Positions 1 to 13,301 of a DNA stretch of 36,449 bases are shown here, in pieces (position 1 is the first letter of the stretch; each line of letters begins with the position of its first letter). This stretch comes from Gammaproteobacteria bacterium HGW-Gammaproteobacteria-2 (GTDB taxonomy: Bacteria; Pseudomonadota; Gammaproteobacteria; Xanthomonadales; Xanthomonadaceae). A program made the translations under genes and the position numbers. The stretch lies in contig PGZE01000003.1 in NCBI GenBank assembly GCA_002840015.1, forward strand, positions 1-36,449. The letters run 5' to 3'. The notes below the pieces were generated by a model. The model did not search any database. It saw only the letters and a program-made list of their open reading frames with translations, and was not told the DNA's origin.

Positions 1-93
1 ACACCGCCGGCGCGATTACATGCAACGCAAGCACACTCACCACAAGCCCGGCCCGGGAGAGATTTTTTCGCGTCTGTTGACAGCGGCGGCGAA

Positions 94-2688
94 ATGGTGC
101 CACGTCGAGCGCCGTTGTCGATTGCCATTGCCCTGCTGTGTACTGCGATGAGCGGACCAGCGTTGGCGCAACAGGCCACACAAAGCGAAAACGCGGCTGG
201 AAAATCGTCAAAATCGCCGGAGTTGCTCGACCAGGTGATCGTCACGGGTACCCGCGTAGCAGGGCGTTCGCCAACCGAGTCAATGTCGCCGGTCGATGTG
301 GTTAGCCCAGTGGATCTTGAGCGTCAGGCATCGCTGGATTTTACCGATCAATTGTCCAATTTGTTGCCGTCGTTCAATACCCAGCGTTTTCCGATTGCTG
401 ATGGCTCGGCCTTCATCCGTCCGGCTAACTTGCGCAATCTGCCGCCCGATGAAACTCTGGTGCTGGTCAACGGCAAGCGCCGCCATCGCTCGGCGCTGGT
501 GAATTTGCAGGCGGAGCCGTTCGGCACTGTCAATCAGGGCGCGCAGGCAGTCGATTTTGGCTTGTTTCCTGCATCCGCGATTCAGCGTGTCGAGGTGCTG
601 CGTGACGGCTCGTCGGCACAATACGGTTCCGACGCCATCGCTGGCGTGATCAACATCATTCTCAACAACAACGACGAGGGTGTAACGGTAAATAGCCAGT
701 ACGGCTCAAGCTATGAGGGTGATGGTGATCGCTTCCAAAGCTCGATCAACCTCGGCTTGCCGTTGGGGCGCGATGGCTTTTTCAACGCCACTGTCGAATA
801 TTTCGATAGCAACCACACTTCGCGCGGCAGCGCCCGCCCGGATGCGGCGGCGGTAGGTGAGGCGGTGGGCATCGAAAATGTGCCGTTCAAAGGGCTTGGT
901 CAGCGTTGGGGCGATCCCGATGCCGATGGCATCCGTACATTCTTCAATGCCGAAGTGCCAATCAATGAATCAACCAGTGTCTACGGTTTCGGCAGCTACG
1001 CCGATGAACAGTTTGAGTCGAGCTTCTTCTACCGGACGCCGGTTGGCGTGCCGGGCGTCGGGCCGCGCGGCACTTTGTTCGTGGACAGCGACGAAGATGG
1101 GCTGCCCGATCCGGTCGCTCAGTCGATCATCGACAACATCCTGGCCTCGGGAGGCAATCCGAGTGATTTTGTCACCGCTGATCCGAATAGCCCATCCGGG
1201 TTCGTTGCCCTGAATCCGATTTTTGCCTTGTTCCCCGGTGGCTACACACCAACCTTTGGCGCCGACATCGAAGATTATGAAGGGGTGTTCGGCGCGCGTG
1301 GCGAACTTGACTCGGGCTTGCGTTGGGACATCAGTGGCCGCTATGGCCAGAACCAGATCATTTACAATCTCGTTAATTCGATCAATCCCAGCCTCGGCAT
1401 CAACAGCCCGCTCAATTTCAAGCCGGGCAAGCTGGAACAGCGCGAGCGCGGTATCAACGCCGATTTCGTGTACCCGATGGAAACGGGCCTGTTCGCCGCA
1501 CCGTTGAACGTCGCGTTTGGTGGTGAGTGGCGGCGTGAGATTTATGCCATTGGCACCGGTGATCCGGCCTCGTTCGAGAGCGGCCCCACCGCCGCCTTGT
1601 TTGGTGTCGGTTCCGATGGCTTTCAGGGCGATTCACCCGAATCTGCAGGCACCTTTGGTCGCAGTAGCTGGGGTGCCTACCTTGATCTGGAAACCAAGTT
1701 GAGCGAGGCATTGAGTGTCGGTGCGTCGGCTCGCGTCGAGGATTCCTCGCAATTCTCCAACCAGATCGACTGGAAACTGTCGGCGCGTTATCAGTTCTCG
1801 CCACAGGTGGCGTTGCGCGCCACCGCCAACACTGGCTTCCGGGCACCAACGCCGGGGCAGATCAACACGCTGGATGTCACCACCACAGCCAATGCGGCAG
1901 GTGTGCTGGTACCGCTGGGCACGTTCCCGGTCAACAACCCGGCGGCGATTGCACTGGGAGCGCAAGGCTTGCGCCCCGAGCACTCGACCAGTTTCTCGGG
2001 CGGAATTGTGATTACGCCGACCGACAACTTTAGTCTGACGCTCGATTACTACAACATCGACATCAACAACCGGGTGGCACTGTCGAACTTCACTATCCAG
2101 CCCGGTTCGCCCGAGCAACAGGCATTGATCGACGCTGGTGTGCCGGGTGCTGAATTGCTGGGCTCGCTGTCGTTCTTCAGCAATGCTTTTGACAGTACGG
2201 TTGAAGGAATCGACCTGGTTGCCAACTACACAATGGAGGTTGGGCAAGCGGGTGAAATCAATTTCACCGCGAGCCACAGCTACAACGATCAAACCGTTGA
2301 TCGGTTTGATCCTGGCACTATCGATTCCGAGCGTGTGTTCGATCTGGAAAACCAATTGCCGCATCATCGTTCTGTATTCACCACCAACTTCCGTGCCGCA
2401 TCCGGCCTGGAGTTGATGTTGCGCGCCAATCGCTATGGCGGCTGGGAAGACGCCACCTTTGGTGAAGTGTCGCGCTTTGGCTCCGAAGTACTGATCGATG
2501 TCGCGGTGACCTACCCGTTGTTCACCGACAGCGTACGGCTCACCATTGGTGCCAACAACGTGTTCGACAACCTGCCTGACCGCGAAAGCAATGGCACGCT
2601 GAGCTTCCTCGGTGCTACCCGTCCGCTGTCCTCACCGTTCGGCTTCAACGGTGGCGAGTGGTTTGCGCGGATATCCGCTGACTTCTAA
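94..2688 (+). CDS. TonB-dependent outer-membrane receptor
   Basis: This is an outer-membrane active transporter for a siderophore, vitamin or oligomeric nutrient, energised by TonB-ExbBD; the substrate cannot be read from sequence. The first 25 or so residues form a signal peptide (basic MVPRRAP, a hydrophobic core, then a cleavage-like ALAQQ). A plug domain follows, with a TonB-box-like stretch (DQVIVTGTR) and the conserved plug ending VLRDGSSAQYGSDAIAGVIN at about residues 168-188. The rest is a long beta-barrel rich in aromatic and Asn/Asp residues that ends in a terminal Phe (WFARISADF), the usual signal for BAM-dependent insertion. The length of 864 residues is normal for the family. The frame stays open to the window start, but the signal peptide fixes the ATG at 94. 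No strong ribosome binding site is visible. It stands alone and converges on xseA. Confidence 0.93.
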   Translation: MVPRRAPLSIAIALLCTAMSGPALAQQATQSENAAGKSSKSPELLDQVIVTGTRVAGRSPTESMSPVDVVSPVDLERQASLDFTDQLSNLLPSFNTQRFPIADGSAFIRPANLRNLPPDETLVLVNGKRRHRSALVNLQAEPFGTVNQGAQAVDFGLFPASAIQRVEVLRDGSSAQYGSDAIAGVINIILNNNDEGVTVNSQYGSSYEGDGDRFQSSINLGLPLGRDGFFNATVEYFDSNHTSRGSARPDAAAVGEAVGIENVPFKGLGQRWGDPDADGIRTFFNAEVPINESTSVYGFGSYADEQFESSFFYRTPVGVPGVGPRGTLFVDSDEDGLPDPVAQSIIDNILASGGNPSDFVTADPNSPSGFVALNPIFALFPGGYTPTFGADIEDYEGVFGARGELDSGLRWDISGRYGQNQIIYNLVNSINPSLGINSPLNFKPGKLEQRERGINADFVYPMETGLFAAPLNVAFGGEWRREIYAIGTGDPASFESGPTAALFGVGSDGFQGDSPESAGTFGRSSWGAYLDLETKLSEALSVGASARVEDSSQFSNQIDWKLSARYQFSPQVALRATANTGFRAPTPGQINTLDVTTTANAAGVLVPLGTFPVNNPAAIALGAQGLRPEHSTSFSGGIVITPTDNFSLTLDYYNIDINNRVALSNFTIQPGSPEQQALIDAGVPGAELLGSLSFFSNAFDSTVEGIDLVANYTMEVGQAGEINFTASHSYNDQTVDRFDPGTIDSERVFDLENQLPHHRSVFTTNFRAASGLELMLRANRYGGWEDATFGEVSRFGSEVLIDVAVTYPLFTDSVRLTIGANNVFDNLPDRESNGTLSFLGATRPLSSPFGFNGGEWFARISADF

Positions 2689-2793
2689 CCAGAGGTGAAA
2701 GAGCCATCGTGCTCTGCGCAACTTGTGACGACCGGGATAAGCCCTGGCGTTACAAGTTGCGTCATGTGCTTGCGTGTTGGATGCGCGTGAATC

Positions 2794-4140
2794 CTACGAA
2801 TCGTGCGTGGCAACCACTTCCAGCAACAACCGCCCGTCAGCGAGCTCGGCGTTCAGCTGATCGCCGCTGGCGACTTGTTGCCAGGAGCGCACCACTTGCG
2901 CGTCATCGGCACGGCGAAGCAGGGCATAGCCACGGCGGGTGATCGTCATCGGGTTGAGTGCGAGCAGGGCGCGTGCGGCGCCGTCGCTTTGTTGTCTGGC
3001 ATTCGCAACGCGCGCTTGCAGTGCGCGCCGAAGCCGCGCATTCAGCGCAAACAGGCCGTGTCGTCGCTCGGGCAGGTCTAGCGCAGGGTTCACGCGCTGC
3101 AAACGGTGGTGCAATGCGCCAAGCTGTTCGCCAGGTTTGCGAATCAAGCCAAGACGCAGCCGCTGCAAGGCACGCGCGCCGGCGGCAAGTTGCTGGCGTC
3201 CACGGGCCAGCCGTTGCGTGGGGCTGGCATGGCGAAGTGCCATGAAACTGCGATCACAGGCTTGTGCTGCGGCCAATAATTGTCGCCGCATCGCGGCATC
3301 GTGACGTTCATGGGCGCGTAGTACGCGGGCGGACAGGGCGTCGCGGTCCGGCACCAGCAGCTCGGCGGCAGCGGAAGGTGTGGCGGCGCGCAGATCGGCG
3401 GCAAAATCGGCCAGAGTGAAATCGATTTCATGGCCAACTGCGGAAACCACGGGCGTGTGCAACGCCGCAATGGCGCGCGCCAACGCCTCGTCATTGAAGC
3501 ACCACAGGTCTTCCAGTGAACCGCCACCACGGGTCAGCAACAGTGCATCGTAACGACCGCTGGCATCAGCACGTTGCAGCATGCGCTGAATTTGCGCTGC
3601 CGCGTCCTTGCCCTGTACTGGTACCGGCAGTACGTCAACCTGCAATAGCGGGAAACGACGAGCGATGACGCTGAGCACATCGCGCACGGCAGCGCCGCTG
3701 GGGCTGGTGATGACCGCCAGGCGTCGCAGCAGCGCCGGTATTGGCTTCTTGCGTTCGGCTGCGAACAGCCCCTCGGCTGCCAGTTTTGCCTTGAGTTGCT
3801 CGAATTGCTGGCGCAGCAGGCCTTCACCGGCCTCTTGCATGGTCTCGATGGCGAGTTGGAAGTCGCCGCGCGCTTCGTACAAGGTCACTCGGCCGCCGAC
3901 CAGCACCTGCATGCCGTCAGTCGGGGTGAAAGCAAGGCGTTGTGCTTTTGCGCGAAACATGGCGCAGCGCACCTGCGCGCGTCCATCCTTGAGGGTAAGG
4001 TAGATATGGCCAGAGCCGGGCCGGGCGAGATTGCTGATTTCACCCTGCACCCAGATGTTGGCAAAACTGCCTTCCAGCAACTCACGCGCCAACACGTTGA
4101 GTTGCGATGGGCTGAGAATGCGGCTGCGATCCGTTGCCAT
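2794..4140 (-). CDS. xseA: Exodeoxyribonuclease VII large subunit
   Basis: This is the large subunit of exonuclease VII, a cytoplasmic single-strand exonuclease active in both directions and needing the small subunit XseB, which is not in this window. The N-terminal OB-fold shows the family pattern LSPSQLNVLARELLEG followed by IWVQGEISNLARPGSGHIYL. The central catalytic domain contains VITSPSGAAVRDVL, LLTRGGGSLEDLWCFNDE and VVSAVGHEIDFTLADFAAD. An Arg/Ala/Gln-rich helical tail follows, which in the family mediates subunit assembly. I chose the ATG at 4140 (448 residues, E. coli 456) because it starts just before the OB-fold. An in-frame ATG at 4170 would add ten residues without family support. 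It is divergent from the PilZ-like gene and convergent with the TonB receptor. Confidence 0.95.
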   Translation of the reverse strand: MATDRSRILSPSQLNVLARELLEGSFANIWVQGEISNLARPGSGHIYLTLKDGRAQVRCAMFRAKAQRLAFTPTDGMQVLVGGRVTLYEARGDFQLAIETMQEAGEGLLRQQFEQLKAKLAAEGLFAAERKKPIPALLRRLAVITSPSGAAVRDVLSVIARRFPLLQVDVLPVPVQGKDAAAQIQRMLQRADASGRYDALLLTRGGGSLEDLWCFNDEALARAIAALHTPVVSAVGHEIDFTLADFAADLRAATPSAAAELLVPDRDALSARVLRAHERHDAAMRRQLLAAAQACDRSFMALRHASPTQRLARGRQQLAAGARALQRLRLGLIRKPGEQLGALHHRLQRVNPALDLPERRHGLFALNARLRRALQARVANARQQSDGAARALLALNPMTITRRGYALLRRADDAQVVRSWQQVASGDQLNAELADGRLLLEVVATHDS

Positions 4141-4223
4141 GACTGATATTCGAATGCGGTCGGTCAGCATGCCTCGCTACCGCAGTCACCGCAAGCGGCA
4201 CGTATTCGGGTGATAATTACAGG

Positions 4224-5891
4224 ATGAGTCGAATTTTTTCCGCATTTAGCGCATTACCAAACGCTGTTCCGGTTGTGCCGCCAACCGGTTTCCCCACCGA
4301 TGCCCGCAAGTTGCGGCAATGGGTTGATACCTTGCCACGCGCCAATGCCGAGGCGACCTTGAAACTAGTGCATCAGGCGCTGGCTTGCCTGCACGGGCTT
4401 GCATGGCGCGGTGCGGTGCGCGCCGAAGCACTCGATATTTTGCGGCCGCTGGCATACGACGTGATGGCGCCATTGAGCGTGAAATTGCGTAACGCAGCCC
4501 TGCCGCTTGCCCCGAATCTGGTGGCGGCCACCAAGGTGGTGGAGGCGATGCATATGTTGCTCGCGCACGGATACCGGCAAGCGGTAGCTGAGCTTTGCGC
4601 GCCCGATGGCAAGGTGCCAATGCTGAAAGGTGCGCTGGTAACCAATGTATTGCATCGTGCGTGCAGCCACTTTGCACTTGCTCTGGCGCAAGCTTGGCGC
4701 AGTTATCGCGCGCCACCTGCGCAGGCGTGGCAATCCTTGCACCGCAGTTATGCATTCGCGCAGTTGCTGCGCCTGGACACCAAGGTGGTGGACGATAACC
4801 TGTCGGCGCGCAGCAGCAGTACGCGCCAGATATACCTGCAATCCTTGTTGATGGCATTGGCAAATCCGTATGCGTTTGCCCAGGCTGAACAGGAGGCACT
4901 GTGGCATCTGGCGCTGGATTATGGCATTCGGCTTCCCGTTGCTGGCGAGCGCCCGGAAGGTGTGTCGCTGGCACTTGGTGCCGATGCAGATCGTGCGTTC
5001 GCCGATGATGATGTGAGCGTGCGCGAGTGGATCGATGTTTCACCGTTGTTGGCGGATTTGCAGGCCGCCGTTGCCGGTGCCTCGGGCGAAACGGTGTATT
5101 TGTCGCGCCAGGGCAGTTTGCCGCTGGATCGTCGTCTGGCTGAGCGTTGGCTGCAAAGCCTGGCTGCCAGCGTAACGCGCAACAGTCTGCGCCTTCCCGG
5201 CGGACATGTGCTGGATACGGTATTGGGGATGAGCAGCGTACACAGCTATCTCAATGGTGGCCGCAACTTCAGCGAATTCTTGCAGCACTTGCATCAGCAG
5301 CAAACCACCATGGCGGGCAACACCAGCGCGTCGTTTCCAGGCAATGATGTGACACACGCCAGGATGCTGCCGGCGCGTGTGCTCGATCAAAGCCAGAGCG
5401 GTTATCGCGTGAGCTGGCCCGCCGAAGCGCAGGCGCGGGTGCGGATTGGTGAGCTGGTTGCCCTTGCCTTGCACGCAGAAAGCCTGCAATCGCGCACCTG
5501 GCTGCTGGGTACAGTGCGCTGGTTACGTTACGAAGACAGTGATGAAGTCAGCGCTGGAATTGAATTGCTTGGGCTGCGTGCATGGCCAATTGCATTGACT
5601 CCCGAAAGTGGGAAGGCTGGCAAGGCGCAGCCATTGCGCGCCATCGAGTTTGTGGCGGGGCCGGGCGGCAATCCGCGTCACGGCATCATCGTTGCGGCGA
5701 CCGCGCACGTTGTGTTGGACGGTGCCACCGTGCATCGGTTGGACGATGATCCTTCGTGGTTGTTGCACGCACAGCACCATGTCATTGCGGCCAATGGGCC
5801 ATTGCGCCTGGTTGGCGAAATTGGCGAGTATGCCGTGTTGTCGCACGAGGCATTGGTCAACGACAATTCGAGTGAGGAGCTTTCGGCATGA
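4224..5891 (+). CDS. Probable atypical PilZ-domain protein (c-di-GMP receptor-like)
   Basis: A 555-residue cytoplasmic protein with no signal peptide or membrane segment. The first 400 residues look all-alpha, rich in Ala/Leu with spaced acidic and basic residues, and match no enzyme I recognise. Near residues 385-455 a segment with [25 protein letters not shown] and [14 protein letters not shown] has the pattern of a PilZ-type beta-barrel (a G-x-VRWL strand followed by xGIELL). The usual RxxxR c-di-GMP loop is not obvious, hence atypical. From memory, similar long proteins in related bacteria are annotated as atypical PilZ or FimW-like c-di-GMP receptors. The stop overlaps the ispG start (ATGA), so the two genes are probably translationally coupled, although no functional link to isoprenoid synthesis is evident. 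The gene is surely real; the function is a moderate inference. Confidence 0.72.
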   Translation: MSRIFSAFSALPNAVPVVPPTGFPTDARKLRQWVDTLPRANAEATLKLVHQALACLHGLAWRGAVRAEALDILRPLAYDVMAPLSVKLRNAALPLAPNLVAATKVVEAMHMLLAHGYRQAVAELCAPDGKVPMLKGALVTNVLHRACSHFALALAQAWRSYRAPPAQAWQSLHRSYAFAQLLRLDTKVVDDNLSARSSSTRQIYLQSLLMALANPYAFAQAEQEALWHLALDYGIRLPVAGERPEGVSLALGADADRAFADDDVSVREWIDVSPLLADLQAAVAGASGETVYLSRQGSLPLDRRLAERWLQSLAASVTRNSLRLPGGHVLDTVLGMSSVHSYLNGGRNFSEFLQHLHQQQTTMAGNTSASFPGNDVTHARMLPARVLDQSQSGYRVSWPAEAQARVRIGELVALALHAESLQSRTWLLGTVRWLRYEDSDEVSAGIELLGLRAWPIALTPESGKAGKAQPLRAIEFVAGPGGNPRHGIIVAATAHVVLDGATVHRLDDDPSWLLHAQHHVIAANGPLRLVGEIGEYAVLSHEALVNDNSSEELSA

Positions 5892-7162
5892 GTCAGAGTT
5901 TTGGCCCAGCGCCGCGCCGCTCCACGCGTTCGGTAAAAGTGGGCAATGTTTTGCTGGGTGGTGATGCGCCGGTGGTGGTGCAGTCGATGACCAACACCGA
6001 TACCGCTGACATCAAGGCAACGACGCAGCAGGTGGCCGAGTTGTGGCGTGCCGGCTCGGAGCTGGTGCGTATAACGGTAAACACCCACGAGGCAGCGGCA
6101 GCCGTGCCAAAGATCGTCGAGCGTCTGGCGATGATGGGCGTCGCGGTGCCACTGATCGGCGATTTTCATTACAACGGCCACCAGCTGCTGGCGGCTGAGC
6201 CGGCATGCGCCGAAGCGCTGGCCAAATACCGCATCAATCCGGGCAATGTGGGTTTCGGAAAAAAACGCGACAGCCAGTTCGCCAGCATCGTCGAATTGGC
6301 CGCGCGCCATGGCAAGGCGGTGCGCATCGGTGCCAACTGGGGTTCACTCGATCAGGCGCTGGCCACCCGGATGATGGATGAAAACGCGGCGCGGGCCGAG
6401 CCGTGGGATGCCGGGCGGGTGTTGCGCGAGGCGCTGATTCGCTCCGCGCTGGACTCGGCCGAACGGGCGGTGGAAATTGGCTTGCCCGCCGATTCGATCG
6501 TGCTATCGGCCAAGGTCAGCGGTGTGCAGGAGTTGATCGCGGTGTATCGCGAACTGGCCACGCGCAGCAACTTTGCCTTGCATCTGGGCCTCACCGAGGC
6601 CGGCATGGGTTCCAAGGGTATCGTGGCGTCAAGCGCCGCACTGGCAGTGCTGATGCAGGAAGGCATCGGCGACACCATCCGCATTTCGCTGACGCCCGAG
6701 CCAGGGCAGTCGCGCACCGCCGAGGTGATCGTTGCGCAGGAGCTGTTGCAGACGCTCGGCTTGCGCGCATTTACGCCACTGGTAACGGCATGCCCGGGTT
6801 GTGGCCGCACCACCAGCGAGTTTTTTCAGCAGTTGGCACAGCGGGTGCAGGCACATGTGCGTGAACGCATGCCGGAGTGGAAAATGCGCTATCCGGGCGC
6901 TGAGAATCTCACTCTGGCGGTGATGGGCTGTGTGGTCAACGGCCCGGGCGAATCGCGTCACGCCAATATCGGCATCTCGTTGCCGGGCACTGGTGAGGCG
7001 CCGGCCGCACCGGTCTTCGTCGATGGCGAAAAGACGGTAACCTTGCGTGGCGAGCACATCACCGAATCGTTCATCGCACTGATCGATGACTACGTGCAGT
7101 CGCATTACTCGCCGAACGCAAAGGAGTCAGTCCATGCAGTTGGTCATCCATCAGCGCCGTAG
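5888..7162 (+). CDS. ispG: 4-hydroxy-3-methylbut-2-en-1-yl diphosphate synthase
   Basis: IspG (GcpE) catalyses the reductive ring opening of 2-C-methyl-D-erythritol 2,4-cyclodiphosphate to HMBPP in the MEP isoprenoid pathway, using a [4Fe-4S] cluster. The N-terminal TIM barrel is recognisable from [20 protein letters not shown] and from [11 protein letters not shown]. The C-terminal cluster domain carries the three Cys ligands in ACPGCGRTT and [11 protein letters not shown], with the nearby Glu that serves as fourth ligand in the family. At 424 residues it is longer than the E. coli enzyme (372), a length I associate with Xanthomonadales. The ATG overlaps the upstream stop by four bases, and the 3' end overlaps the next gene by 29 bases, so all three genes appear to be one transcription unit. 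Confidence 0.97.
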   Translation: MSQSFGPAPRRSTRSVKVGNVLLGGDAPVVVQSMTNTDTADIKATTQQVAELWRAGSELVRITVNTHEAAAAVPKIVERLAMMGVAVPLIGDFHYNGHQLLAAEPACAEALAKYRINPGNVGFGKKRDSQFASIVELAARHGKAVRIGANWGSLDQALATRMMDENAARAEPWDAGRVLREALIRSALDSAERAVEIGLPADSIVLSAKVSGVQELIAVYRELATRSNFALHLGLTEAGMGSKGIVASSAALAVLMQEGIGDTIRISLTPEPGQSRTAEVIVAQELLQTLGLRAFTPLVTACPGCGRTTSEFFQQLAQRVQAHVRERMPEWKMRYPGAENLTLAVMGCVVNGPGESRHANIGISLPGTGEAPAAPVFVDGEKTVTLRGEHITESFIALIDDYVQSHYSPNAKESVHAVGHPSAP

Positions 7163-8735
7163 CGCGTTCTATTTCTCGGTAATTGCTTTGCTGCTGAGCG
7201 CAATGGGTGCGCGCTGGAGCCCGTGGTGCTACTACGGTGTTGCGCTATTCGGTGCGTTGACGTTGCTGGGTGTCTATGATCTGGCACAAACCCGTAGGAC
7301 GCTGAACCGCAACTATCCGATCCTGATTCACTTCCGTTATTTTCTGGAGTCAATCGGCCCGGAGATCCGCCAGTATTTCATCGAGGCTGATACCGACGAC
7401 CGGCCGTACTCGCGCGAGCAGCGCAATCTGGTCTATCAACGCGCCAAGAACACGCTCGACAAACGCCCGTTCGGCACCATGCTTGATGTCTATGGCGAGG
7501 GCTACGAGTGGATCAACCATGCGATGGTGCCAACGCATATCGAGTCGCACGATTTTCGGGTGCTGATTGGTAGCGAGCGCAAGCAGCCGTATTCGGCCAG
7601 CGTGTTCAACATCTCAGCGATGAGTTTTGGCTCGTTGTCCGCCAATGCCATCCGCGCACTCAATGCTGGCGCTGCCAAAGGCGGTTTTTATCACGACACT
7701 GGCGAGGGCTCGATATCGCGCTATCACCGTGAGTTTGGCGGCGATCTGGTGTGGGAGATTGGTTCGGGCTATTTTGGCTGCCGCAATCTTGACGGCAGTT
7801 TTGACGCGACACGCTTCCAGGACAATGCCTGCGATCCGCAGGTGAAGATGATCGAACTCAAACTTTCGCAAGGTGCCAAGCCCGGCCATGGCGGTGTGTT
7901 GCCCGGCGCCAAGGTGACTGAAGAAATTGCCGAGGCACGTGGCGTGCCGGTGGGTGAAACGGTGGAATCGCCGGCGGCGCACTCGATGTTTTCCACGCCC
8001 ATCGAACTGCTGCAATTTATTGCCCACCTGCGCGAACTCTCGGGCGACAAGCCGACCGGGTTCAAATTGGCGATCGGCCATCCCTGGGAGTGGTTCGCCA
8101 TCGTCAAGGCGATGCGCGAGACCGGCATCGTGCCCGATTTCATCGTGGTCGATGGCAAGGAGGGCGGTACCGGCGCGGCACCGGTCGAGTTCATCAATCG
8201 TGTCGGGATGCCGTTGCGCGAAGGGCTGCTGCTGGTACACAACACCCTGATCGGTGCGGGCCTGCGTGATCGCATCCGCATCGGGGCGGCAGGCAAGATC
8301 ACCTCGGCATTCAACGTGGCGCGCACGCTCGCCATCGGCGCCGACTGGTGCAACGCGGCGCGGGCCTTCATGTTTTCGCTGGGTTGCATTCAGGCGCGCA
8401 GTTGCCACAACGATCAATGCCCCACCGGTATCGCCACCCAGAATCCGCATCGTTGGCACAACCTGGACGTGCCCGATAAAACCCAGCGCGTTTACAACTA
8501 CCACAAGGCCACGGTGATGGCGCTCAAGGAGCTGCTTGCCGCCGCCGGCCTGCAAGACCCGGCGCAATTGCTGCCCGATCACATCCTGCGCCGGGTATCG
8601 CCGACCGATGTGGCGTCATATGCCACGCTTTATCCAACCGTGCAACCTGGCGAGTTGCTGTCGGGTACACCGGATCATGTGGTGTTCCAACGCTACTGGG
8701 CGCGGTCGCGGGCTGACAGCTTCGCGCTGGGTTGA
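7134..8735 (+). CDS. FMN-binding glutamate synthase family protein, membrane-anchored
   Basis: A stand-alone homologue of the glutamate synthase synthase/FMN domain, lacking the amidotransferase and alpha-helix domains of full GltB. The start at 7134 has AAGGAG nine bases upstream. Residues 10-45 form two hydrophobic helices ([14 protein letters not shown] and [16 protein letters not shown]), suggesting membrane anchoring. The FMN/substrate barrel follows, with [45 protein letters not shown] and [16 protein letters not shown]. The iron-sulfur cluster ligands are in the C-x5-C-x4-C segment [18 protein letters not shown]. In full-length GltB this domain makes glutamate from 2-oxoglutarate and channelled ammonia; the substrate of the short membrane forms is not established. 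The 5' end overlaps ispG by 29 bases. Confidence 0.9.
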   Translation: MQLVIHQRRSAFYFSVIALLLSAMGARWSPWCYYGVALFGALTLLGVYDLAQTRRTLNRNYPILIHFRYFLESIGPEIRQYFIEADTDDRPYSREQRNLVYQRAKNTLDKRPFGTMLDVYGEGYEWINHAMVPTHIESHDFRVLIGSERKQPYSASVFNISAMSFGSLSANAIRALNAGAAKGGFYHDTGEGSISRYHREFGGDLVWEIGSGYFGCRNLDGSFDATRFQDNACDPQVKMIELKLSQGAKPGHGGVLPGAKVTEEIAEARGVPVGETVESPAAHSMFSTPIELLQFIAHLRELSGDKPTGFKLAIGHPWEWFAIVKAMRETGIVPDFIVVDGKEGGTGAAPVEFINRVGMPLREGLLLVHNTLIGAGLRDRIRIGAAGKITSAFNVARTLAIGADWCNAARAFMFSLGCIQARSCHNDQCPTGIATQNPHRWHNLDVPDKTQRVYNYHKATVMALKELLAAAGLQDPAQLLPDHILRRVSPTDVASYATLYPTVQPGELLSGTPDHVVFQRYWARSRADSFALG

Positions 8736-8755
8736 GTGTCTGGGAAGCCGTCGGA

Positions 8756-8776
8756 GTCGCCCACCCTATGGGCGAC
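8756..8776. terminator. Hairpin between convergent genes
   Basis: An eight-base perfect stem, GTCGCCCA/TGGGCGAC, with a five-base loop lies between the glutamate-synthase-like gene and the convergent DUF1244 gene. A second weaker stem (GCTTGG/CCAAGC) follows at once. There is no T-run on either strand, so intrinsic termination is doubtful, but the placement fits a transcript end or a 3'-end stabilising structure. Confidence 0.35.
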
Positions 8777-8804
8777 CTGGCTTGGATTCACGCCCAAGCG
8801 GTTG

Positions 8805-9095
<291 letters not shown>

Positions 9096-9148
9096 GGGGT
9101 CTCCGGGTAGGCGATAATGTGTCGTTTGATCAGCGCCGAAGCGAACGC

Positions 9149-11537
<2,389 letters not shown>

Positions 11538-11550
11538 GAACCGATTTTTC

Positions 11551-11769
11551 GGGACTTGGGACCGGGGACTGGGGACTCGGAAAAGCAAGAGCAACAACAC
11601 AAAAGCAAAAGCAGAAGTTCGCAATCGAGTCCCCAACACGTAGGTCGGATCAAGCGCCGCTAGGAGCGGATCCGACATTGGAGTCAGGTAAGCCCGGTCT
11701 GCACCCGGTGATGCGAGTGCCATATTGCTTTGGTTTTTCCGAGTCCCCAGTCCCGAGTCCCCAGTCCCG
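11551..11769. repeat. Palindromic intergenic repeat element with near-perfect terminal arms
   Basis: The 232-base guaB-guaA gap is filled by a structured element. The left arm (11551-11588) is made of GGGACT/GGGGACTCGG units ending in AAAAGCAA, and the right arm (11725-11769) is its reverse complement with only a few mismatches. A partial GAGTCCCC copy lies at about 11627-11634. In the middle, GTCGGATC (11644-11651) and GATCCGAC (11669-11676) form a nested stem of the REP type common in proteobacterial spacers. The right arm ends one base before the guaA ATG. I see no gene and no transposase. It is probably a dispersed non-coding element of the host genome. Confidence 0.75.
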
Positions 11770-13301
11770 ATGACCAACATCCACCGCGACAAAATCCTCA
11801 TTCTCGACTTTGGTGCGCAGTACACGCAGTTGATTGCGCGGCGCATTCGCGAGGTCGGTGTCTATTGCGAAATCTGGGCCTGGGATCACGACCCGGCGGA
11901 AATCGCGGCGTTCGGTGCCAAGGGTATCGTGCTTTCCGGCGGGCCGGAATCGACCACGTTGTACGGTGCGCCGCGTGCGCCGCAGGCGGTGTTCGACGCA
12001 GGTCTGCCGATTCTCGGCATTTGCTACGGCATGCAGACGCTGGCCGCGCAGTTGGGCGGCAGCACCGAGGCCGCCGATCAACGCGAGTTTGGCCATGCGC
12101 AAGTCGATGTGGTGGCGCAGGACGCGCTGCTCGGTGGTCTGACTGATTACCCTGGGCAATCACGCCTGGATGTGTGGATGAGCCACGGCGATCACGTTGC
12201 CAGCGCACCGCCAGGTTTCGTGGTGACGGCGCGCACCGAGCGCATCCCGGTAGCGGCAATGGCCGACGACGCGCGGCGCTGGTACGGCGTGCAGTTTCAT
12301 CCCGAAGTTACCCACACCAAACAGGGCAAGGCACTGCTGCGCCGTTTCGTGGTCGATATTTGCGGCTGCGATACCTTGTGGACCGCAGCGCACATCATCG
12401 AAGACCAGATCGCCCGCGTCCACGCACTGATCGGCGAGGGCGATGTGCTGCTGGGTTTGTCCGGCGGTGTCGATTCCTCGGTGGTGGCGGCGTTGCTGCA
12501 TCGCGCGCTGGGTAAGCGTCTGACCTGCGTGTTCGTCGATACCGGCCTGCTGCGCTGGCAGGAGGGCGATCAGGTAATGGCTACCTTCGCCGAGCATCTT
12601 GGCGTAAAGGTGATCCGCGTTGATGCCGCCGAGCGCTATTTCGCGGCGCTGGCGGGTGTCAGCGATCCAGAAGCCAAGCGCAAGATCATCGGCCGTTTGT
12701 TTGTGGAAATCTTCGACGAGCAAGCCAGCAAACTGCACAACGTGAAGTGGCTGGCGCAGGGCACCATCTACCCCGACGTGATCGAATCGGCCGGCAGCAA
12801 GACCGGCAAAGCGCACGTCATCAAGAGCCACTCGGCCTGGTGGAGCCACTGCGCGAACTGTTCAAGGACGAAGTGCGGCGCATCGGCGTTGAACTTGGCC
12901 TACCGCGCGAGATGGTCTACCGCCACCCATTCCCCGGCCCCGGCCTGGGCGTGCGCATCCTCGGCGAGGTAAAGCGCGAATATGCCGAGCTGCTGGCCCG
13001 CGCCGACGCGATCTTCATCGAAGAACTACGCCAATCCGGCTGGTACGACAAGACCAGCCAGGCCTTCGCCGTGTTTCTGCCGGTGAAATCAGTCGGCGTC
13101 GTCGGTGATGCCCGCGCCTACGAATGGGTGATCGCGCTGCGCGCGGTGGAAACCATCGACTTCATGACCGCCCATTGGGCGCACCTGCCGTACGAGTTGC
13201 TTGGCAAGGTATCGAATCGTATTATCAATGAGTTACGCGGTGTTTCTCGTGTGGTTTATGACATATCCGGCAAGCCGCCGGCGACGATCGAGTGGGAGTG
13301 A
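11770..13301 (+). pseudogene. guaA: GMP synthase (glutamine-hydrolysing), frameshifted
   Basis: GuaA converts XMP, ATP and glutamine to GMP. The class I amidotransferase half is intact: [20 protein letters not shown], the nucleophile Cys in [11 protein letters not shown], and the His/Glu pair in VQFHPEVTH. The ATP pyrophosphatase loop [20 protein letters not shown] is also intact. After GKAHVIKSH (ending at 12831) the frame breaks, and [18 protein letters not shown] resumes in another frame at about 12834. Family members have about twelve residues here (the HNVGGLP lid loop), so 34 nt appear to be missing. The dimerisation domain then runs normally to KPPATIEWE and the stop at 13299-13301. 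Read literally, translation ends early at 12972 and the active-site lid is lost. Either a real loss or an assembly error is possible. No Shine-Dalgarno is visible, because the start abuts a repeat arm. Confidence 0.88.

Noticed and set aside
12747..13301. Separate gene for the second half of GMP synthase
   Set aside because: Its first 30 residues are out-of-frame guaA; the real homology begins only at the frameshift, so it is the continuation of one broken gene.
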